A stretch of 64,000 bases of DNA from Harmothoe impar (Eukaryota > Annelida > Polychaeta > Phyllodocida > Polynoidae): contig OX381721.1 of the NCBI GenBank assembly GCA_947462335.1, positions 40,264,488-40,328,487 on the forward strand. Reading direction: 5' to 3'. This document shows, piece by piece, positions 54,100 to 63,080 of the stretch. The notes under the pieces are model-generated. The model searched no databases. It saw only the letters and a program-made list of their open reading frames with translations, and was not told the origin of the DNA. Within the stretch, counting starts at the first letter, position 1, and every line of letters starts with the position of its first letter. The translations under genes and the position numbers were made by a program.

Positions 54100-55194
54100 T
54101 GCCTTGTGCATTCGGACGTTGGTACAGTCCACACTTCTATGTGTTGGATCATGGCACTTGTTGCATATGTGAGCGAAGGTACATGCCCTGGAGTCACATC
54201 CGGCTGCATTAAACCTATTGCAGGGAATAATATCCCCTGTTTCAGTGGTTCTTACAGCCTGACTGAACTTACCCGGCGGTGGACCACCGCCCTGGCTGTA
54301 TGTACCCCTACCCCTGCCATTGGGAGCACCTCTACCACGGCCTCTGGCACCCCCAGGACTCTTATTTTCCTGGGAGTCTTTTTTTACCTTTTTTAGGCCC
54401 TCTGTACCAAAGTACCTCTTCTCGACAAATTCCAAACCGAAACCAAATTCGTCGATGTCATTACCCCATATGCATTCTTCCCGTATGTCACCATCATACT
54501 CCGCATATGCTGACTCATCATACAAATCGCTCGAGGCTTTAAAAGAAATAAAGCCTAAGTGACGCAAATATTTCTTCATCTCCCCTAGATCTGAGAAAGT
54601 ATGGTCGTCTATCCCCACACATGCCCAATTCAAGGAAATGTACATCAATTCTGCATACGACAAAGACCTAGGCTCACGGCCTCTCGTAAATCTTTTCAAG
54701 TCAAATTTCTTTTTGCGCCTTGAAACGCGCTCTGCAGAACTGTCTCTACCTTCACTTTGCAGATCAAATAGGCGTGGAGTACTTGTCCTCGGATCCGGTG
54801 TAGGGTCTCTTGTCAGTGGCGGCTTGTCCCTCGACTTGTCCCTAGACTTGTCCCTGCTTCTGGTGGCTTGCCCCGTGATGCGTGACCGGATCTTCTCCTC
54901 CAGGGCGTCAATTTTGGCCTGCTCCTCCTGGTCTGCGTCCAGCGCCTCCAAGTATTCCAGGTACTCTGCACGGCTGCCAAACTTCTCCTCCAGGTGAAGC
55001 TCCGACAAGCTTTTGTTGGCGGCCTCCAGGGCCTCCTCTTGGGCCTCCTTTGTCGAGCGTAAATCCCCTGCTTTCAGTCGGGAGGACCGGCGTGCGGGCA
55101 GGGCTTTATGGCCTACCACTACTTCTTCCTTACAATTTTTACCCCTCGGGGCTGCGTGGTCTTTTCCACATGAATAGCACCATGCGGATGCCAT
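54097..55194 (-). CDS. gag: Gag-like nucleocapsid protein with CCCH and CCHC fingers
   Basis: A 365-aa protein from ATG 55194 (the frame continues upstream only to a TTG). The N-terminus has a Cys/His cluster (CYSCGKDHAAPRGKNC). Then come a Glu/Lys-rich probable coiled coil (about 45-100), an Arg/Asp-rich SRDKSRDK repeat and a globular middle (LSYAELMYISLNWACVG, LGEMKKYLRHLGF). An RGRGRG tract follows. Near the C-terminus a C-x7-C-x4-C-x3-H finger is followed by a C-x2-C-x4-H-x4-C zinc knuckle (CNKCHDPTHRSVDC). This is the usual RNA-binding end of Gag in DIRS-order elements. The leader from repeat B to the ATG is about 100 bases. Confidence 0.85.
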   Translation of the reverse strand: MASAWCYSCGKDHAAPRGKNCKEEVVVGHKALPARRSSRLKAGDLRSTKEAQEEALEAANKSLSELHLEEKFGSRAEYLEYLEALDADQEEQAKIDALEEKIRSRITGQATRSRDKSRDKSRDKPPLTRDPTPDPRTSTPRLFDLQSEGRDSSAERVSRRKKKFDLKRFTRGREPRSLSYAELMYISLNWACVGIDDHTFSDLGEMKKYLRHLGFISFKASSDLYDESAYAEYDGDIREECIWGNDIDEFGFGLEFVEKRYFGTEGLKKVKKDSQENKSPGGARGRGRGAPNGRGRGTYSQGGGPPPGKFSQAVRTTETGDIIPCNRFNAAGCDSRACTFAHICNKCHDPTHRSVDCTNVRMHKA

Positions 55195-55293
55195 CTTGAT
55201 ACTTCTTGTATCTGATCCTTTCAAATATAATAATCAGTTGGTTTGCTGGACCTACACATGTAGAGTCGTTAGAGGAAGCGTCCTCACTCAGCC

Positions 55294-55469
55294 AAATTTG
55301 AAAACCAACTGGCGGGCTCAGTAGCGTCCCTAACAACGGACGCGCACACCCCTAGTGTGGAGAATCAGAACCACCACGACCCCGGCGCCGCCGCGTCCTA
55401 CATAAGGGGGCGTGGTCACTATACTCTGCAATATATACATATAACTGCCAGGGCTCTTATATAGACCAT
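55294..55469 (-). repeat. Split direct repeat B, terminal (promoter-side) copy
   Basis: Starts the element in its coding direction, with TATATAAGAGCC-like bases at its outer end and a GC-rich block. It would carry the promoter for the element RNA. Direct copy of 50682-50857. Confidence 0.9.
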
Positions 55470-55584
55470 TTTACTACAATCCTGTGAGGTCCAGGTCTGT
55501 GTTTGGGTGTATATCAATGACATATGAGTGTGGCATGTCAGGATGTCTCTGACTTTAAGTCCTTAATTGATGATACATAATTGT

Positions 55585-57195
55585 GTGTCCCCAACATGGT
55601 CGGTTTATCTAAGACTCTACGAATCTACGACTTATCTGCGTCTGTGAGAAACTGTTATGCCAAGATCCAATTGTCGGAGGAGTTCCGAGAGGATATACGG
55701 TGGTGGCGTGATTACATGCCAGAATTCAACGGGAAAGCTAAGCTGTTTGAACACACGGATTCTATGATAGCGATCTACTCAGATGCAAGCGAGTACGGCT
55801 ATAGCCTATGATGCTGGTGACTGGCTGGCTGCCTCGTTCGAGGGGAAAAAGAAATCACCAGTTCTAGAAGCGGCGGTTGGCCATTGTGTGAAGGCCCCTG
55901 CGGAACATGTGGTGGATAATATCAATGTTCTCGAACTCATCCCTATCGTTGATGGAGCTAAGCGGTGGGGTCCTCGATGGAGGAATAGACGAGTGTGCTC
56001 AGTGACTGATAACACACAAGTGTTATATGCCATTAGAACGGGCAGGAGTAAAAATAAGCACACAATGTCCTTGCTCAGGGAGTTATTCTGGATTGCAGTC
56101 AGATATAACTTCTATGTAGAAGTGGTGTATATAAACACCAAGGTCAATAGGATCTGCGATAGTCTGAGTCGTTTGAATGTACAAAATTCAATTGAGACCC
56201 TAGTAGAATTAATGTCACCCATTTCATTGTGCTGCTACCATCTCTTTCACAGAGCTAGCAGTACTGCAGGAGGAAGCTCAATCCATCATGAGGATGCACT
56301 ACGCCCCCCACCAGTGTGAGGACAAGGTCAGCTCAGGAAAAAAAGTACATGACATTCTGCATGGAGTTCGGATTGGTGCCGCTTCCGTGCAACAGCGAGC
56401 GAGTGGTACTATTCATTGCATTCATGGCCAGGCCCATGAAGGTCTCAACGATCAGGGATTATCTCTCGGGCCTGAACCACTATCTAAAGCTGGTGGAAGC
56501 CACGCCTATCAACTACACAAACTACAAGGTGCACATGGCCGTCGAGGGTGTCAAGAGGAAGTTGGGCTTGGCCATAAAGCGGGCGTTGCCGCTGGTCCCT
56601 CAGCAACTGATCGCAATGTTTCGCCACTTGACCACCAATCCAGGTCATGTGGCGTTCAGAGCGGCCATCTTGACCTCATTCAGAGGACTATTACGAAAGC
56701 AGAATGTGACGAATTCCCCAGTGGTGCTGTTACGGGGCGACATCGTGATGACGTCATGGGGAATGATGGTGAACGTGCGGGGATCAAAAAATAATTCAGT
56801 ATGGAGACCGAATCCTGAAAATCCCGATCGCAAAACTATGAGAAACCGCCCTGTGCGCAGTGTATTGGACGACAAGACACTTCGCCGAGATACCCGCGCC
56901 GGCGTCATCACCAGCATTCCTACTGGCTCCCGGTGTCCCGGTGGGGTATGAAGCCTACATGGACATGCTGAAATACACCGCGAAGGAAGCGGGACATAAC
57001 GAGAGTGACTATTCCTCGCATAGCCTCGGTAGAGGGGGTACGTCATACTTGAGATTGGTGGCAGCATCGATAGAGGAGCTCAAGATACGTGGTGATTGGA
57101 AATCAGATGCGGTAATGGTCTATATCTAGCAACCGCTCGAGGAAAGGATTGCTTTTGACTTACGTGTAGCGAATGAGTTGGATGCGGCTCTGGTT
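55585..57195 (+). pseudogene. Truncated, dead YR retrotransposon (RNase H and recombinase)
   Basis: Begins in the RT-RNase H linker (LSEEFREDIRWWRDYMPEF) with no RT, so it is 5'-truncated. RNase H is recognisable (IYSDASEYGYS; NVLELIPIVDGAKRWG; VTDNTQVLYAIRTGRS; RICDSLSRL) but frameshifted near 55,800. The recombinase (YMTFCMEFGLVPL, YLSGLNHYLK, FRGLLRKQN, GDWKSDAVMVYI) is frameshifted around 56,780-56,860. It has a stop codon directly after the catalytic Tyr (57127-57129). Its H-x-x-R box reads SSHSLGRGG: Gly stands where the catalytic Arg should be. It is a relative of, not a copy of, the element at 50.5-55.5 kb and lies in opposite orientation. No terminal repeats were found. Confidence 0.85.
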
Positions 57196-57708
57196 AACCA
57201 ATGAGCCTGAACTGTGACTGGTCTGTTTGGGGGTTTTGGCATATGCCCAGCCTCAGACATAAAAGGCCAAACATATATCTATCATCGTTGTCTCTCATTT
57301 CATATTTTAGATATATCTCTGTTAGGGTTCTCCCTTTATAATGGTGTATATAGAGGACCGTTCTATATAGGTATTATATAACCTAGGACCCTTGAACTGA
57401 ACATTGGCAGGGTGCCAGGACTCACTGGGTCACCTGCATACATTATACCTGGGTGGGTGCTACCTGTATACTACCACTCACTCTCAGTGGACACAAGTAG
57501 TAAGAGTGCCACATAGGGGCACTCGTCATAATCAATTATCTGAAGCATCCAACCGTTGGGTTCGCCCTCTACACACTGGCTACACTCACTCCCTCTTGTG
57601 TGGAAATATTCAACTAGGATGATACACATTCTATACAGTCAGCCATCTGGTGATATTTCAAGCAACTATTTCTTGTATGGAGGACGGTAGCTTTGTCTTT
57701 CTTTCACC
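57196..57708. other. Noncoding gap between YR remnant and gene cluster
   Basis: No ORF with support. Sequence becomes AT-rich toward the gene at 57709. A CTATACAGTCAG word near 57630 could be core-promoter sequence (Inr-like CAGTC). Confidence 0.4.
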
Positions 57709-58191
57709 ATGAGTGATTCGGGAGAAACAGGAACTTTCTTTATGAAAGTTTCAATTGATTTTGAAGTAGCCGTTGATCACTTTTGGTATTTCACTGTATC
57801 AGACGGTGGAGATTGGACAGATGCAGTAGAGGAGTTGCATGAGGAATTGTTCAAATGGGGAGTGGAATTCGAATCAGTCATCGATCTAAAGGAAGATCCA
57901 CTACAACTTCGTTCTACATTTTATCTACTTTTTAAGGACACATTCTCAAATATACAAAGAAAGTGGATTGTGTACAACAAACAAGGATTCATCAACTTTC
58001 GACATTTCTTAATTTCTAAAGGTAAAAATTTTGAAATCTCTCAATACACTACTGAGAAAGAAGTCGTTCAAAAACTTATTTTGTTTGAAGAATGTGAAAC
58101 TGTGGCATCTAGTATGGATGAATACATCTACCCAGTATACTACAACGACGATTCCAAATACCCTCTTAATTCTGAAGGGTGTATTTGGTAA
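57709..58191 (+). CDS. Unknown small protein, cluster family member 1
   Basis: A 160-aa ORF from a good ATG (CACCATGAG). It aligns along its whole length with the next gene: AVDH..YFT, W...EELHE.LF.WGV.FES, FKDTFS, FRKFL/FRHFL, then ASxM....YP.YYN near the end. No signal peptide, membrane segment or Cys pattern. I recognise no domain. Acidic overall, in AT-rich codon use unlike the Polinton 15 kb away. First of five similar ORFs in a row on the plus strand. Confidence 0.6.
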   Translation: MSDSGETGTFFMKVSIDFEVAVDHFWYFTVSDGGDWTDAVEELHEELFKWGVEFESVIDLKEDPLQLRSTFYLLFKDTFSNIQRKWIVYNKQGFINFRHFLISKGKNFEISQYTTEKEVVQKLILFEECETVASSMDEYIYPVYYNDDSKYPLNSEGCIW

Positions 58192-58341
58192 ATATAGCGA
58201 GATGTTACTATATCTCTCATGTGTCATCTATCATACTTATTGTGTTAAGTAGGGTATGACTGTGATCATGCTCCTCACTAATATTTTGGACAGAACCTTT
58301 CATCTCTATCCATATTACCACTCCACTTCACAACACGTGAA

Positions 58342-58818
58342 ATGCCTGCCTGTAAAATAGTTTCCACTTTCTTACTTCAAGTTAAAGTTAAACATGAAAT
58401 AGCAGTGGATCATATTCTATACTTTACAACATCTCCAGTGACTGAATGGACAGAGGTGATAGAGGAATTACATGAGGATTTATTTAGATGGGGAGTTCTT
58501 TTCGAATCTAACCTTGACTTTCGTCAGCATGATACAGGATGTGTATTTTTTTATCTGTTTTTCAAAGACACATTTTCAACAAAAGTTAGCAATTGGACCA
58601 TCTTCAACAAACCAGGTTTTGTAAAGTTTAGGAAATTCTTGAACGCAGAAGACACACATTACACACTAACTGAATTATTCAGTGAAAAAGAACAGGGGCA
58701 GACCCTTCTCCAATTTGAACAACATGAAATGGTGGCATCTACGATGCAGGGTTGTATATACCCTACATACTACAACAACCATATGTTATACCCCTTTGAT
58801 ATAAACAGTTCTGCCTGA
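58342..58818 (+). CDS. Unknown small protein, cluster family member 2
   Basis: A 158-aa ORF, clear paralogue of the 57709 gene (IAVDHILYFT, EELHEDLFRWGVLFES, FFKDTFS, QFEQHEMVAS, YPTYYNN). It starts at ATG 58342. The gap of 150 bases to its neighbour is typical of the cluster. Conservation between the pair is spread over the whole protein, which supports both as real genes. Function unknown. Confidence 0.6.
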   Translation: MPACKIVSTFLLQVKVKHEIAVDHILYFTTSPVTEWTEVIEELHEDLFRWGVLFESNLDFRQHDTGCVFFYLFFKDTFSTKVSNWTIFNKPGFVKFRKFLNAEDTHYTLTELFSEKEQGQTLLQFEQHEMVASTMQGCIYPTYYNNHMLYPFDINSSA

Positions 58819-58934
58819 TATTAAACTTACAACAGCACACGACTTCACTAATGATATACATATATAATTATGTTGTGAAGTAGACTGTGACTGTTTCTTT
58901 CCACATGTACACACTCTCTCTCTCTACAGTATCA

Positions 58935-58948
58935 ATTTTGATCTATCT

Positions 58949-58984
<36 letters not shown>

Positions 58985-59045
58985 AAACTCTGCACTCTTT
59001 TCATACTATTACTGTAACATTTATTCACACACACACACACAGATA
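58935..59045. repeat. TA and CA microsatellites
   Basis: An (AT)n run at about 58950-58979 and a (CA)n run at about 59025-59041, in the gap between cluster genes. ORFs through it are by-products. Confidence 0.9.
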
Positions 59046-59115
59046 CTGACAAGTATATTTTCAACTTATACCGAACACATTATCTCCATATCATTGTACT
59101 ATCTCTAAAAACTAT

Positions 59116-59694
59116 ATGGATGATAAAACTTACTCAAATTCTTACCCTACACAACTTAACTTAGGACATCACAATCTTATTGATATATTACAAGATAACA
59201 CTGGGTTTCATCGGTTTGTCTACCCTGGAGATGACTCTTTCTTATACAGTAACACATTTAATTTATCTGTACCTATTCAGTTGACACATCTTGAGGTGTT
59301 TCTTGATGTTTTACACGGTGTTGATATTTCTCAACTATTACCACCTCTAGAACAGGCAGTGGCAACTTTCACACAGTCTCTTTCTTCTGATACAGATTTT
59401 TTCATTTGTGATTCTTGGTATATTGTACAAATCGAAGGTAAATATTATACAATTTTCCAAATAGTTTTTTGTGGAGACAGTGAAAACTCACACTTTAATT
59501 GTAATATTTTAACTTCGCCGTACTTTACTACACTACTACAAGTTGGAAACAGTCTTGTACCACAATTCTTTTGTTTGCAAAAGATAGAAAATTGTGCACA
59601 CTTCAGGAAACTGGTGTCTAGTTTGACTTATAAATCTACCTTCTTAAAGCAGGGTGGTATAAATGCTTGGGCTTTCTACGGGTGGTCTGGGTAA
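59116..59694 (+). CDS. Unknown small protein, cluster family member 3 (diverged)
   Basis: A 192-aa ORF starting at ATG 59116. It is longer and more diverged. The order hydrophobic strand + H..VF (about 50-70), a central FQIVFCGDS block and a later aromatic/hydrophobic segment parallels the LLFKDTFS centre of members 1 and 2. I infer distant homology, by eye only. No signal peptide or transmembrane segment. Function unknown. Confidence 0.5.
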   Translation: MDDKTYSNSYPTQLNLGHHNLIDILQDNTGFHRFVYPGDDSFLYSNTFNLSVPIQLTHLEVFLDVLHGVDISQLLPPLEQAVATFTQSLSSDTDFFICDSWYIVQIEGKYYTIFQIVFCGDSENSHFNCNILTSPYFTTLLQVGNSLVPQFFCLQKIENCAHFRKLVSSLTYKSTFLKQGGINAWAFYGWSG

Positions 59695-59951
59695 TTTACT
59701 ACACAAACGTCCATGATGTTAACATCAAAGTTGTTACCGGTACTCTTATTTTCACATATTTCCATTGTCTACTGTAATGAAAGGATATCAAACTTATCAT
59801 CATGTCTCATTACACTTGTGATCTCATAGACATGAACACATGTAGTACAATTATGTATCATGCACCATGCACACAGAGCTAGTTACACGCAACCCTACAA
59901 ACGGGTTCTAATATAGACGTGTCTCTTGCACACATCCCTACCACTCTTGAG

Positions 59952-60473
59952 ATGGATTCTAAATATCTGACACAAAGTTATATTCTCAGGATACATTTAC
60001 CTATTGAAGATATACATCACATAGAATATTTCTACCGGATATATGATCGCGAGACACTTCTCACTTTGTCTACAGTAAATCAAAGATGGTGCACTCTGAT
60101 CAATCGAATAGTTGAAGTAATGAATAACTATGACTACAAAATGGTAATACATTCTTCCCCTTTGTCTTCTCTGACGGATTCAGACAAAGGATGCATACAA
60201 TTTCTGTATAGTGACACATTATTCACATCACATCAATGCAACACAACAGCAGTTTCAGGTCGTTGGAATATAGCAAGTTCTTCTCAGATGTTGAAACTAA
60301 AGCAATTTGCTTTTGAACAAGACGCTCCGATCATAGTTTGGTCGCCTTCTTCTATGTTAGAGTTTCATTCAGAGATTTTAATTTCTGAACAAGGTAACTT
60401 AGCAGAAGGAAAAGAAGACTGCACGTTCTATCCTGTTGGGAAGTATGTTGAGGTTGAATTTCCTGAAATGTAG
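59952..60473 (+). CDS. Unknown small protein, cluster family member 4 (diverged)
   Basis: A 173-aa ORF from ATG 59952; the frame extends upstream only to a GTG at 59919. The pattern HH.EYF near the start, GCIQFLYSDTLF in the middle, a W-x-I strand, K.FAF, and E....A....C.FYP near the end follows the layout of members 1 and 2. I take it as a diverged paralogue. No catalytic motif seen. The sequence AT content and spacing match its neighbours. Confidence 0.5.
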   Translation: MDSKYLTQSYILRIHLPIEDIHHIEYFYRIYDRETLLTLSTVNQRWCTLINRIVEVMNNYDYKMVIHSSPLSSLTDSDKGCIQFLYSDTLFTSHQCNTTAVSGRWNIASSSQMLKLKQFAFEQDAPIIVWSPSSMLEFHSEILISEQGNLAEGKEDCTFYPVGKYVEVEFPEM

Positions 60474-60714
60474 CTCTTTTCCTTACATCAATCGTCCCAC
60501 CTGAACTCATCAGTCAACCGGTGTACGTATCATCATCATTAGGGGGTGTCTTGCACCACCTCCTCTGTGTGGGGAACAAAGAGAGAGAGTTCTGAACTAT
60601 TTTCTTTCATCTTTTTCATCCACCTTACCATATAACACACAGAGACACCCCTTTCTACTTCACTTAGCTGTCTTACTCTGACCGTGTGTGATACATCACA
60701 GCACACTTCTCACC
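60474..60714. other. Intergenic leader with direct-repeat ACACAGAG
   Basis: No ORF. Contains a CATCATCATTAG stretch and pyrimidine-rich sequence ahead of the Kozak-like CACCATGCCC at 60715. Confidence 0.35.
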
Positions 60715-62185
60715 ATGCCCGGACACTTGAAACTAAGTGATGACGTAGAACTGATTGTGTTCCAACACTACGTCAAAATTGTGAGATATAAGACATTAGG
60801 CCGTAGAAGTGTCAATGTCCCACGTCAAGTGGTTACTTTCAGCATAGAACAAAAACATCAGATACAACAAGCTATAGTGGCAGATGAAGCGGGTGTGGTA
60901 TTCCACACTCCAATCAACAACTGGAGAGTGTCCAAGACTTTGTTCCCAGAAAATGACACTGTATACATTGGCTTTGCAAAGTATAAAGGGGAGGACAGAG
61001 TAGGGTAAGTTATTTTTTTTCTGTTATTTCTTATACTATAGCTTATTCTGTACAACACCTCAAACTGTTTAAAATGGAGGAATCTTCACTGTGTTACTTT
61101 ATACAGGTTCCTGTACTATGTTTTCAACTAGAACACCACACTGTAAACTTTTTACACAACATTTAATTACATAACTCTATTTAAAACTAAATATAATTTC
61201 ACTTTAAAATTTACTTTGATTCTATCTTACTCTCAATCTTTCTTCATATACTTTCAGCTTTGATTCGATAAATCTGACGGAGTCTGAGTGGATTTTCCTG
61301 TGTTCTCGCTATGATATAGTCAGCACTTTCTTCTCTCTGGATACTTTTTCTAAAAAGCCTGTTGTCGTACCATACACTGGTAACACCTCAACTAACCCAC
61401 CAACAGCTCCTGAGGTGTCAGGTTCACAACAAGGGTCCAGTTACAACGTCACTGCTGCAAACAGCGAAGCAGAAGAAGAAGAAGAAGAAGAAGAAGTAGT
61501 AGGAGTTGATTCTGTAGATGGTGTACAGGGAGGCTTGCTGTCAGGTAGGAGATGTAGGAAGAGAGAGTTAGAACAGAGAGAAGAGACAGGGGGAGAAATT
61601 GTGGGAAATACAGATGTTGGGGTTCTGAGGAAGATATTGTGTTCTCCTATGAAGCAGAGAACTCTTAAAATTGTTAAATTGATGAAGTGGGTTTTGGTTG
61701 TAGTTGAAGGAGATGAGGAAGTGGTTCGTGATCAGTCTGATTGTTGGTATTTGAAAGAGGAAAATTGTCAGCTGTCTCTTCAAGCTAGGAAAGGACAACT
61801 TTCTTCTGAGGGTGTTGAGGCTCATTCTAAAGTGGTGACCAGAATGAGTCCCTTTGAAAGTGATGTAGCATTAGCTCAGAAAGTGTACTCCTTTTTACTG
61901 ATCAGAGAGTTTGAAAATCGTATAAAAAGAAACTTCCCTCTTTCTTCAGACCAGAAAGAACAGCAGAAACTGTTCACTAGACATGCCAAACCATGTCACA
62001 ACAAGGTGACAACGAAAAGAGTGAAACAAGGTTGTGACATTATCTCATCTGTTGTATTTGAGGAGGGTTATGTCAGCTGGGAAATTGCTGAACAAGTAGT
62101 GAAAGAAGCAAAACCGGTAGAGGTATTGCAACAAGCTGAAGGTTTAGTGTTTGAATACGAGTACAGAGATGTTGTTTCTGTTTAA
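60715..62185 (+). CDS. Spliced gene, two PC4-like units plus acidic and helical tail
   Basis: Two exons, 60715-61004 and 61258-62185. The donor is AGG/GTAAGT and the acceptor is TTCATATACTTTCAG. The frame is kept across the 253-base intron, giving about 405 aa. Residues 5-55 (QHYVKIVRYKTLGR.., VTFSIEQKHQIQQAI) and 68-118 (DTVYIGFAKYKGED, INLTESEWIFL) each match the layout of the PC4/p15 coactivator ssDNA-binding domain: a strand pair, then hxLxxxxW/hxxL. The intron splits the second unit. A Ser/Thr/Pro linker, a nine-Glu tract (about 165) and a basic CRKRE stretch follow, then a helical C-terminal half with FLLIREFENRIKRNF and three Cys. The likely role is DNA binding or transcription control; this is inference. 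The start was chosen at CACCATG because the upstream frame has only GTG. Confidence 0.55.
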
Positions 62186-62274
62186 AAGATTTCCTGAGTC
62201 GACATATACCTAACCCAATTTAAACTGTGTGACATTGGAATTTTACTCTTGATTTATATAAATATTTACTAACC

Positions 62275-62793
62275 ATGTATTATGAAAATGTACTAAATGT
62301 TATACTTTATATGACAAATTCTATTTTCAAAGTTTTTTGTTACAACATAGAAAAAGATAACAGTGAGTTGTACCATAATAATATTGACCAGATAAGTGAT
62401 GTATCATATCATGTTGGAAATGAATTATACAAACAATTTTCAATGTTGCAATATAGATTGTCTGGAGTATTCGCTTGGGATATGACAGAATATTATATTT
62501 GGAGTTATGATACTCCTTGTTCTTACATAAAAAAAGATGAAGATATTGCATGCATACAGATTCTTTTCCATGATGTAGAATTAATGCATCATTTTAACAT
62601 ATCTGATACTATTGAATATAACAATTTGAAAAATGTTTGTTATTCTAACGAAGATATTAACTTAGATGAAACTGTTATTTCTGATGACGATGTTTTAATA
62701 CAACAGATTCAACATGGAAACAAGCATGGAACTGTATTGTTTTCAGATTCACAATGTAGCAAACCTTTTTTTCTACTGAAACAATACAGTTAG
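62275..62793 (+). CDS. Unknown small protein, cluster family member 5 (most diverged)
   Basis: A 172-aa ORF from ATG 62275 (ACCATGT). Very AT-rich codons. The central IACIQILFHDVEL resembles GCIQFLYSDTLF of member 4, and the flanking layout (aromatic strand before, hydrophobic strand after, acidic loop) is compatible with the same family. The evidence is weaker than for the other members. A possible poly-A signal AATAAA lies at 63025-63030. Confidence 0.45.
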   Translation: MYYENVLNVILYMTNSIFKVFCYNIEKDNSELYHNNIDQISDVSYHVGNELYKQFSMLQYRLSGVFAWDMTEYYIWSYDTPCSYIKKDEDIACIQILFHDVELMHHFNISDTIEYNNLKNVCYSNEDINLDETVISDDDVLIQQIQHGNKHGTVLFSDSQCSKPFFLLKQYS

Positions 62794-63080
62794 GGCAGAT
62801 GAAATCGTATAGTATATATATATATAATGTAGGTTGAAATATTGTATTACGTGTAGTATGTGTATCATGACTCACCACAGCTTAACACTGACTCCATTCC
62901 TGTCACCAGTTCTCTCACATGTATGTCAGCGGCTCGATCAGCTAATTCGCTAGCAGACGACTGAAAATGGGATTGTATTAATGTATTATGTGTCAATAAC
63001 ATGCTAGAATATGCTTCATATAGTAATAAAAGGTTTTCACCCAAAAAAATCTATTTTTTACTTATTTCTTTTCTTCACAT
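62794..63080. other. Convergent intergenic region
   Basis: Lies between the plus-strand cluster and the minus-strand membrane-protein gene, whose 3' ends face each other. It holds a short (TA)n run at about 62814-62826 and AATAAA at 63025-63030 on the plus strand. No gene. Confidence 0.5.

Larger units (their letters stand above)
50543..55469 (-). mobile_element. Tyrosine-recombinase retrotransposon (Ngaro/PAT-like), complete
   Basis: Read on the minus strand the order is repeat B (55469-55294), gag, RT-RNase H, YR, repeat A (50969-50856), repeat B (50857-50682), repeat A (50656-50543). This split-direct-repeat layout is diagnostic of Ngaro and PAT elements, which insert with a tyrosine recombinase and not an integrase. 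Both B copies and both A copies look identical or nearly so, suggesting recent activity. All three coding regions share one frame except for a shift at a G-run. There is no methyltransferase or hydrolase ORF. Confidence 0.9.
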
